Shown piece by piece: positions 55,394 to 64,000 of a DNA stretch of 64,000 nucleotides. Position 1 is the stretch's first letter; every line of letters begins with the position of its first letter. Position numbers and translations under genes: made by a program. The stretch is taken from positions 1,116,001-1,180,000 of the forward strand of contig NC_079246.1 of assembly GCF_028009165.1 (NCBI RefSeq), written 5' to 3'. The notes under the pieces are model-generated. The model was not told the DNA's origin. It did no database searches and was given only the letters and a program-made list of their open reading frames with translations. The stretch is from Akanthomyces muscarius. Taxonomy: Eukaryota; Ascomycota; Sordariomycetes; Hypocreales; Cordycipitaceae.

Positions 55394-56188
55394 AGGTTTC
55401 CATTGTTCACTGGGAACAACGAATGACGTAATGTTCTCATACATCTACTTATATAGCTTTCTTGTCCGGCTACGAAACAAGAAAGGTTAGGTCTCGTTGC
55501 TGATTTCCATCTAGGAATTGGATGGCATATATGCCCTGACACTCAGGTCTACGTAGCAGAAGCCATCAAATAGAGGCTTCTTCTCGCTCAGTAGCCAGTA
55601 AAGGACCCCTAATGTTGAATAGATTTCGGCCCGCCGGAGTTGAGCTTGTCCGCCGTCTCGCGGTTCCTGAATCCTCCCAACGGCAAGCCTAGTAGCCACA
55701 GGTCTTTCCCTCTACCTTTCGTTACACTGCATCGAAGGAAAGAATCGGATCCCTACTACCGTGCTTATGTGGATAAAATATACAGGGAGGATTATTACTT
55801 GTGAGCGGACGCAGGATAGTCTCACGCTAGCTTGGAGTAAGACGCTTTTCATTCGATACTGTACGCAGAAACAAGCGCTTGGGCCAATTCGGCGCCGATG
55901 ACTATTAGACGGCGTTTACTACCCGGCTTTTTCGCCAATTTTCTTGGCCCGTGTAGAGCGAGTATGGAACGGAAAAATCGAACACCATCTGCTCAATGCC
56001 GAACGTAGACCACGTTGCGTTGGCGTTGGGGATGACTGCAGCGAAGGGAAGCAAGAAACGGACGTGAAATCGCCGCAGGACTATACTTAAGACTTGAGCC
56101 ACCTGCTCTCCTGACAGAGCGGTTTTCGACACTCTCAATTCAAATTTTGCGAGGTTCTGTACTCGATCCGCTCACAGCTTGATTCGTC
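55394..56188. promoter_or_regulatory. Interval between tRNA-Ser and cutinase
   Basis: 795 nt, divergent arrangement. Probable cutinase promoter. No coding frame of interest seen. Confidence 0.45.
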
Positions 56189-57186
56189 ATGCACAGCATC
56201 GCTACTCTAACAAGTGTACTGGCCGTGGCTGCCTCTACACACGGATCGCCCCTTGCTGGCCGACAGTCTAACGATGTTGCCAATGATTGGGACGGGCTGA
56301 GCTGCGCAGAGCTCGCCGTCATCTTTGCACGAGGCACTTTCGACTCTGGGTGAGTAAGAAGGCTTTCCTCTGCCACCACTGCGTCGCTAAGCCAATGACA
56401 GGAACATAGGACCTTGGGTCGGACAGCCATTCCGCGAGGCTTTGTACTCCAAGATTGGTAGCGATAAGCTCGCCTTTCAAGGTGTCGACCCGCAGGACTA
56501 TCCTGCCAATTTGGATGGTTACATCGAGGACGGTGGCCCCGAAAGCTGTGCCGTCAGTCTCGGTAAAGCGGTGGAGCGTTACTCTGCTCGCTGCCCGTCG
56601 GCGAAAATTGTCGTGTCCGGATGGAGGTGAGTAATAAAGACAGTACACCGACAAGAATAAAAGATCCTAACATGGGTTGTATAGCCAAGGAGCGTTATGC
56701 GCCCACAAGAGTCTCGACGCTTCTAAAGCACTCGTCAATGAGCACGCGCGCAGCCAGGTGATTGCACTCACCACGTTTGGCGACCCCATCTCAGTTTGGT
56801 CCGACTCGACCAACTTCCCCGCGCCGCCCAGAAATGCGAGGCTTCTCTCGTACTGCGAGGCCAACATTCCGGACCCTCTCTGCACCAACCCACTCGAGAG
56901 GTGGCCTCACAGCCCCCAGGCCTTCATCGATAAGTTGGAGGCCATGTGGCGCGACTTTAGCGACGCCGATCTTAATGGCGCGCAAGAGACAGCCATTGGC
57001 GATCTGATTGTGCAGCTGACGAGCCAGGCCAAAAGCAAGATTGGCAAGCTAGGCAAGGACATATTGGCAGGCCATATTCGTCACTGGATGCTCACGCCGC
57101 AGCACTTCCTGTATGGACTTGGTCCGCATCCCATGACGGAGCAGGCTGCAGAGGACATTGCCCGCGCTTTCCAGCAATCAAAGTAG
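56189..57186 (+). CDS. Secreted cutinase-family esterase
   Basis: Three exons, 56189-56349, 56402-56626 and 56685-57186, give 295 residues. Cutinases are secreted serine esterases that cleave plant cutin and related polyesters. A signal peptide is clear (MHSIATLTSVLAVAASTHG, cut near residue 19). The nucleophile elbow is GWSQG, with Ser129 split by the second intron; most cutinases have GYSQG. The other triad residues are in family positions: Asp192 in CEANIPDPLC and His269 in PQHFLYGLGP. ELAVIFARGTFDSGNIG corresponds to the family IFIYARASTETGNMG. Compared with classical cutinases (about 230 residues) it carries an extra ~50-residue helical segment between Asp and His (residues about 200-260). 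Introns have GT-AG ends and the second has a CTAAC branch. Confidence 0.92.
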
Positions 57187-57370
57187 ATGGATTGTAGAAG
57201 ATTATGGCGCACACAATATTTGATCATAAATAGTTTTGTATTCTTCCTCCTATGTCATCTTCTCATAGAGACGCGTGTACTCGTAGCAATTCATGAACCC
57301 TGTATTCCGCTGATATGACCGAGGCCTTTTTTTTAATCTCGCACAAAAGAATGTTCCCTGGTGTAACCGT

Positions 57371-58036
57371 TCAAAATTTGACGCGAAGCTCCTCCGGGCA
57401 GTCCTCTTGCACAAAGGGGTGGGCTTTCTGAAAGGCCGGGAGCTCGCTCAGGTTGGCCGCAATCTTCTTGACGGTAGGATACGGGTCCAGACTGATGTTG
57501 AAGCGCTCCGCGCCCCAGACAGCTGGCATCAGAGTCACATCCGCAATCGTGACACTGCCGCCCACCGAGTACCTGCCGGCGCTCGTCTTGACCGTGTCCT
57601 CGTACGCCCGCAGGCCGTCGTGGATGAGCTCGATGCTCCACTCCTCGGCGTTGGCGCCGCTGATGGCGCGCAGGCGCTTCAGGATGCGCAGGTTCGTGAC
57701 GGGCTGGACGTCGCAGGCGATGATGTTGGCGAGCGCGCGAGCCACGGCGCGCGGCTTGGCGTCGGCGGGCAGCAGCGCGGCGGTCCCGGGGTGCGTCTCG
57801 TCGAGGTACTCGAGGGCGGCCATGGACTGCCCGATGCGCAGGTCGCCGTCACGGTGGGCGACGAGCAGTGGCACGGTGGCGGAGGGGTTGAGCGCGCGGT
57901 GGGCGTCCGAGGCCTGCTCGCCCTTGAGGAGGTTGATGTAGACGGGCGTGTACTCGAGGCCCTTGAGGTTGAAGGCGATGCGCAGGCGACCCGAGCAGGA
58001 GGAGCGGAAGTAGGTGTAGAGAGTGTAGTCGGACAT
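57371..58036 (-). CDS. Maleylacetoacetate isomerase / zeta-class glutathione S-transferase
   Basis: A single frame of 221 residues, full length for the family. The enzyme uses glutathione to isomerise maleylacetoacetate to fumarylacetoacetate in phenylalanine/tyrosine and homogentisate breakdown. The N-terminal thioredoxin fold begins MSDYTLYTYFRSSCSGRLRI with the zeta signature SSCSGRLRIA (catalytic Ser/Cys, residues about 12-15). NPSATVPLLV and IGQSMAALEYLDE form the glutathione site. The helical C-terminal domain includes IIACDVQPVTNLRIL (usual QPLxN motif) and VTIADVTLMP. No other genes of the homogentisate cluster (homogentisate dioxygenase, fumarylacetoacetase) are nearby, so a different zeta GST role is possible. 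It is convergent with the cutinase (184 nt). Confidence 0.93.
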   Translation of the reverse strand: MSDYTLYTYFRSSCSGRLRIAFNLKGLEYTPVYINLLKGEQASDAHRALNPSATVPLLVAHRDGDLRIGQSMAALEYLDETHPGTAALLPADAKPRAVARALANIIACDVQPVTNLRILKRLRAISGANAEEWSIELIHDGLRAYEDTVKTSAGRYSVGGSVTIADVTLMPAVWGAERFNISLDPYPTVKKIAANLSELPAFQKAHPFVQEDCPEELRVKF

Positions 58037-61000
58037 TGTGACGAGTGTGTGTGTGTTTTGTCAAATGCAGGAGCTTGGTAGTGTGCTTTTGCAAAGAAGG
58101 AGCGAAAATCGAGAGCTCACATCTTGATGAATCGTCTGGTGTAGGCGGGGTCCTAGCTAGGAGCTCCGTATGTAGCCGGACTGGAGTTCCGACCTCTCGG
58201 AGCTGATTCCGCCAACCAGTCCTAATCGGGAAATTGCTTCTCGGTACAGGTTAAGGTGGAATGCGCAGTCAATGACGGAGGGTTAATGGCCCAGAATCAC
58301 GAGTGAAAGCATCTTTGGACAGTATTTTGACTTGGATTTCATAGTCAGAAACTAATTAGGATTAATTCGTTTTGAGAAGTGGCCTAATTATTGCAATCGC
58401 CGCAAGAAGCCGGTCAGTGCAGGGTAGTGGCTCGGCGTGGACAATGGGAGATGATGCCGTCCATCGAAAATCTCACAGACGCAAAAAAAATAGCATCTAG
58501 GCAAAATGGCCGGTTTCACAAGCTAAAATGTAGACAGTGCGAAATATCGCGGAGGTTGGTCCCTTGCAGAGCTGCAAGCCAAGCATCTAGGCGCCAACTG
58601 CCAATACTCAAGCCATTGCTGTCCATTAACAGGTCACGTGCTTGACTTGGATGCATACTGATACAATGTGTTGCTTACCGTGGCTTCTCTCACATCTTCA
58701 ATGCAGTTGAGCTACAAGGCAGTTTGCTGTTGACCGGTGGCTGCAGATACAAGTGACTAGTTGACCAGCCTGGCCAAGACCGTGCTCGGTGGAAGACAGA
58801 GAATATTAGAACAAAAACACGAGATGAATGATCCAATATTCAAAGGGGGGGAAACAAGTGCTTGGAGCTTGTGGATGCGTAAGATATTCGTCTTCTAGCG
58901 GAAATGTTTGTCCTCTCAATTATCATTTGGCTGGTGATAGACTTTACTGTATGAAACGTCTGAAAATGACAGGTTCGATTCTATTCGCAAGAGAGAAAAG
59001 ACTCCCGTGGTTCTCTCTAGTCTCCATCAGCATCGTAATACTCTCATGCACTTTGACAACTTAGGCCGGGTACGATCGGTACCCTGCTCCCTGCATCCAG
59101 CCCATAGACTGAACGGTGTGCTTCTTACCTCCCAGCCGGGATCCCTCTTTGCGCATCGGCAATTCGGGGCCTCGATGAGAAAACGTTTTTCTTTATTTGG
59201 AAGTTGCAAACGATGAAAAAGGCTACCAGAGGCGCGTGGCAACATTTGCATTGGGGTACCCTGCCGTTGCCCTCTCAGCGCTGGGGCTAGGCGTCGCAGC
59301 GATGATGCAAGCTGGACACCCCTGATAACGTCTTCGATCACGCAATTTGCAACCCACGGCGATGGCCCGACGGCTGAAGGCGATGGACCTTAATGAAGAG
59401 GTAGTGGACAGGGCATGGCCGAGACTTTTGCGAGCGCGGCCAGTCCGCGTACCGCGGCAGAGAAGCTATTGCTCGCGTGAGGAGCAGCGATGAGGCACAG
59501 CCAACAAGGCTATTTCGAATATTTCGGATATTACGACTCTGGGGCTGAGCATAGTTTCCAATAGAATGCCCATCAACGGATAATGTCCGACTACGAAGTA
59601 TACCGAAGGGCGACAGCCCGAGTTGAGGAAACAGGCCCAATGCCGTCGATTTTGCAATTTGTAATCGCCCGCACACCGAGTGTCGATTGCGGTCACAATC
59701 CGTGAGGAAGGCTATTATCAAAGCCAATACCACCCTCCGCCGTCAAGTCTAGAACTTTACGGCATCATGTTCGCACGGTGGTTGTCTTTTTCACTCTCTT
59801 CTGTCCTGCCGCAATTACAATCATCTTATGCAGGGATCAACTGTAAGTAAACCGTCCGGCCAGCATGGAAGATTCGCAACTGGTCATGGTGAGAGAGCCT
59901 AGGCCGCGTATTCCGCCCAATAAATATGAGGTGAGGCAAGTATCGTTGACGTGATATTCATCATCATGAGTCGCGACCATTCATTACAACCACAACTCGA
60001 ACAAAGGATTGCACGCACACACAAAGCAAAAGCGTATCGTTCCCTTTGCCCCCCTCGATGAGCAAAGAAGCGTACCCTACAAGAGTATAGCGTGACCACA
60101 GTCGCCGGCGCTCATCAGCGTCGCACCCTGGTCAGCTGAGCACATTGGCAAGCCTTGTTATTCTGCGACCGACCATGCAGCAGGGTCAGGCGGAGATGCA
60201 AGATTGGGCTGCGAGATTTTCCTTCCGTTCGAGGAGATCCTGCCGGGCCGTCGCTAGTTGAAGCATGCATAGGCGCCCCCTTTCTTGCTATGCGAGGCCA
60301 CGAGGTAGCGTGCTTGTGGATGTGGATGATGCCGTTGCAACCCAGGGCTTAGCTGCCGTGATTAAAATCTGAGGAATGTGGGAGGAGGCGTGGTGCCGCT
60401 GCAACAAAGCTGCTCTCACATCTTTGTTTTCTTTTTCGGCTCGACTCTGCTGCTTGTATTCTTTACGGCCGCCGCCATGTCTCTGCTAGTGCCCGCCGTG
60501 GCGCTGTCTAGGCTGGGAAAGAGTTTCAAATAGCTTGAAGACGTTGTTGATTAGGCGGATTGCGTAACTTGCACACCATCCACAGTGAGAGACTGAATCT
60601 CGCAACAGGCAAAAAGTTCGCAAATTTACTTTGGGGAAGCATCCAAGCTTGCGAACGTTCATGCGAGTGGGAACTCTCGACATTTTTTTCTGCAATGCGC
60701 CGGAACGGAGTCAATAAATAAAAAAAGGAGCTCTGTGAGAGCCTCATGTCATCTACATGGCGATGATCCGCCGTCGCAGCTTGGCTTGCTGCAGGATGAC
60801 GGGAAAACCGGAGAGCCGAATCCACATCTCGCAGCAGTATTTCCAATGCCTCCTAGGCCTTTTTTTTCCTTATCAGTTTGAGCGCTGGCCTGCCTGGGCT
60901 CCTCTCTTCCCAGCGTGCCGGCCTGCCTGCTTTGAAATCTGACAGGCTTTCATCTCTCGAATAAAACAACAAGATATAAAAGAGGCTAAACTAGATTTGT

Positions 61001-61806
61001 CAAAGACAGCTCTAAATTGTGGGGGTGAGTGCGCATCTCTTTATGTTGACGCCATTTTGGGTAAATCTTACTCGTCGCATCGCCCCCCCATCGCCCTCTT
61101 TCCTCTCCAGCATAACGCGGCAGAGCCCCCCCTTCTGCTAAAATCAACTAGTCAACCAAAACGCAGCCGGGCCCTGCAAGCACGCAATTCAGTGGCTCGG
61201 TCGACATCATTGATATGGGCTGGAGCTGAAGGAAAGTGAGGACTCGGGGAGGGCGACCGTCCCACCCAGGGCCCAGTCCCCTTCGTACCCCGGAGCCCAG
61301 CCCACCCCAAAAAGTCCGGGTTGTAACTTTTCTGAGGCAGCACAGAGTGGACAAATCTGGGTTCGTCGCTTGGCGCGCGGACTTGAGAGAGATTTCAGCC
61401 AGGAAAGCCACCGAAGTCTTTAAAAAAAATGGGCGTTTCTTAGCAGCCCGGGTTCCTCCTTTGTGCGGTCCAAGAAGCTTGCGCCTGGTCCACACGTGCT
61501 CCTCTTCTGTGTTTGTGTTGTCTTGATGAATTTTGTTATATGAACTTGGCTGCGCTCCCTCAGAATTTCCTGGCGCATTGCTGACCCCATTCGCAAAGCT
61601 CTTGGCCGGCTTTCCACTCTCGTCTATTAGCCCCGACCCGACAAGGCTATTCCTTTTCATCTAGTCATTGATCGTCCCTGACTTTTCTCTCCTTGACTTT
61701 TTTCTCCTTCCTTCATCTCTTGTTCACTGCAAGTAAACAAAAAAATCACTGCTTGGCAGCTGTGCCGAGAATCCGGGTGAAACCACACACGCGCGCCGTC
61801 GTCACC
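58037..61806. other. 3.8-kb gene-free region upstream of the sulfate permease
   Basis: Begins with the MAAI promoter and ends with the permease leader. It contains GTCACGTG (58633-58640, Cbf1/CDEI-like) and a TATAAAA box (about 60974-60980). Frames on both strands, including a 170-codon one at 61660-61148 (minus), lack family resemblance. No RNA gene or transposon seen. Confidence 0.5.
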
Positions 61807-64000
61807 ATGGCTAGCATCAAAGAGCGCCTGCAGCGGGCTTTTGACTCGCAGCACTACGAAGCCGACGACGATATTCCCTCCATCTCCAATGCGGACCTTT
61901 TCATTGAGCGCGAGCCCACGGTGGCTGAATTCATCCAGGAAATTACGCCCTCACGGCAGGCTGTCGGTCGCTACGTCTACAACCTGTTTCCGTTTATCCA
62001 ATGGATCGGCAAATACAATGTCACCTGGCTCATTGGTGACCTCGTCGCTGGTATGCTAAGCTTTAAAATCGAGCGATGAGAAAGCCACCGAGAACTGACA
62101 AGATCGCAGGCATCACTGTCGGAGCCGTTGTCGTCCCCCAAAGTATGGCCTACGCCCAGCTTGCCCAGCTCCCCGTCGAATTCGGTCTTTACTCGTCCTT
62201 TATGGGTGTCCTGATTTACTGGTTCTTTGCCACGTCCAAAGACATTACCATTGGTGTAAGATTTTCCCGCTCGCGCGTTGCAACGCCGCCAGCTAACAAG
62301 CCTCTCCAGCCCGTCGCCGTCATGTCACAAGTTACCGGAAACATCGTTCTTCACGCCAAAGATGTCATCCCCCACGTCGAAGGTCACGTCGTCGCCTCGG
62401 CCCTCGCCATCATCTGCGGCGCCATTATTCTCTTCATGGGCCTGGCCCGCCTCGGCTGGATTGTCGAAGTCATTCCCCTCCCTGCGATTTGCGCCTTCAT
62501 GACCGGCTCCGGAATCAACATCATCGCCGGCCAGGTCTGCAAGCTCATGGGCATTTCCGGGGTCAACACCCGCAACGCTCCCTACCGAGTCATCATCGAC
62601 ACGCTAAAGGGCCTGCCGCGAACCAAGATCGATGCCGCGCTAGGCTTGACCTCTCTCTTCATGCTATATCTGATCCGTGGTTTCTGCACCTACATGGCAA
62701 AGAAGCAACCGCAGCGCGCCAAGACGTACTTTTTCATCTCTACCCTGCGCACGGCGTTTGTCATCTTGCTGTACACGGCCATCAGTGCGGCCGTCAATGT
62801 TCCCCGTCACAAGAAGCATCTCAAGTTTTCTCTTATCAAGGATGTCCCCAGAGGTAAGGGCAACCACATCGCAGAATGATGCAAGGAAGAAGCGCAAGAC
62901 TAACAAAACATAGGTTTTCAACATGCGGAGCCGCCTACCGTCAACGCAGAAATCATCAAGGCCTTTGCCTCGGAGCTCCCTGCTGCCATCATCGTTATGC
63001 TGATTGAGCACATTTCCATTTCCAAGTCTTTCGGCCGAGTCAACAACTATGTCATCGATCCGTCTCAGGAACTCGTCGCCATCGGTGTGAGCAACCTTCT
63101 TGGACCTTTCCTTGGAGCCTACCCCGCTACTGGATCCTTTTCCCGCACTGCCATCAAGTCCAAGGCCGGTGTCCGCACCCCTTTTGCTGGTGTCATCACC
63201 GCAGTCGTTGTGCTTCTGGCTGTATACGCCTTGACTAGCGTGTTCTACTACATCCCCAACGCTGCGCTTGCTGGCGTCATTATCCACGCTGTCGGTGATG
63301 TCATTACCCCTCCCAAGGTTATTCTTCAGTTCTGGCGCGTCTCGCCTCTTGAAGTCATCATCTTCCTGGCTGGCGTTTTCGTAACAATCTTTACCGACAT
63401 AGAAAAGGGCATCTACACAACAGTCTGCGTGTCGTTTGCCATTGTCCTTTGGCGACTATTCCTGAGCCGTGGCCGCTTCCTCGGCGTCGCACGCATCCGT
63501 ACCGTAGTCACCTCGCCCAACGGCTCGGTGACAGGTCTCGGTACGGAGAAGAGCCTCACTGAAGATTCTGAAAAGTCACTTCGAACTGGATTCCTCCCGC
63601 TTGACCACGAAGACGGCTCGAACCCTCGCATCGATCTTCAGCGCCCGTACCCTGGCATCTACGTATACCGCTTCGCCGAGGGCTTCAACTATCCCAACGC
63701 AACGCGCTACTTGAACCACCTCACCGAGACCATCTTCAAGGAGACTCGCAGGACCGACGTTACCCTGGTTGGCAAGATTGGTGACCGTGCCTGGAACGAC
63801 CCCACCCCTCGCAACGTCGAGAAGGAGCCCGTCGACGACACGCGGCCGATCCTCAAGGCCATTGTCCTGGACTTTTCCACTGTGAACAACATTGACGTCA
63901 CTGCTGCTCAGGCGCTGATTGACGTGCGCAACCAGCTAGACCGGTATGCCGCACCAGGCACGGTGGACTGGCACTTTGCGCACATCGAGAACCGCTGGAC
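61807..64000 (+). CDS. SulP-family sulfate permease, cut by the right window edge
   Basis: Exons 61807-62050, 62110-62255, 62310-62853 and 62914 onward. About 673 residues are visible of a family size near 800. The protein imports sulfate across the plasma membrane, in the group of Neurospora CYS-14/CYS-13 and yeast Sul1/2. The hydrophilic N-terminus leads to the SulP core: GITVGAVVVPQSMAYAQLA (first helix), LPVEFGLYSSFMG, FMTGSGINIIAGQ, SISKSFGRVNNY and FLGAYPATGSFSRTAIKSKA. A STAS domain starts near residue 556 (RPYPGIYVYRFAEGFNYPNA) and includes AIVLDFSTVNNIDVTAAQAL. All introns have GT-AG ends, and the branch sequence CTAAC is visible in the second and third. Such genes are usually derepressed by sulfur starvation. 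Confidence 0.95.

Noticed and set aside
58960..58985. B-box-like GGTTCGATTCT near 58970
   Set aside because: No pairing acceptor, D or anticodon arms can be found around it, so it is not a tRNA gene.
61148..61660. 170-codon minus-strand frame next to the sulfate permease
   Set aside because: Starts inside the probable permease leader and has no recognisable motif.

Overview
The window looks like a chromosome segment from a filamentous ascomycete (Pezizomycotina). Genes carry short introns, mostly 50-100 nt, with GTRNGT donors, CTAAC/CTGAC branch sites and CAG/TAG ends. Proteins match the fungal versions of conserved eukaryotic families, genes lie on both strands without operons, and there is a nuclear Pol III tRNA gene. 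A placement in Sordariomycetes, perhaps Hypocreales, is my inference from overall protein character and was not tested.

Layout. 0-10.5 kb: the N-terminal half of FGAM synthase (purine synthesis, minus, cut by the left edge), divergent from a YVH1-type phosphatase; then a VPS4-associated protein (Vfa1-like), histone chaperone Rtt106 and an acyl-protein thioesterase. 10.5-32.3 kb: an OPT oligopeptide transporter, a SAPS-domain phosphatase subunit, a TFIP11/Ntr1 G-patch spliceosome-disassembly factor, an XMAP215/Stu2 microtubule polymerase and a Zn2Cys6 transcription factor. 34-43.5 kb: one uninterrupted 3190-codon VPS13 gene. 47.7-58 kb: a concentrative nucleoside transporter, HRI1, arylamine N-acetyltransferase, a tandem GNAT protein, a tRNA-Ser gene, a secreted cutinase and a maleylacetoacetate isomerase/zeta GST. 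61.8-64 kb: a SulP sulfate permease cut by the right edge.

Most genes are core housekeeping functions and do not form one pathway. The 51-58 kb stretch (NAT, GNAT, cutinase, MAAI-type GST) has a more accessory, xenobiotic and plant-surface flavour, but nothing shows it is a co-regulated cluster. The three longest gene-free gaps (about 3.3, 4.2 and 3.8 kb) each sit directly upstream of a transporter gene (OPT, CNT, SulP).

The most unusual item is the tRNA-Ser gene at 55262-55393. A correct GCU anticodon loop is obtained only by removing a 51-nt insert between positions 35 and 36. That insert has the anatomy of a spliceosomal intron (GTACGT start, CTAAC 11 nt before a CAG end) and does not sit at the canonical 37/38 tRNA intron site.
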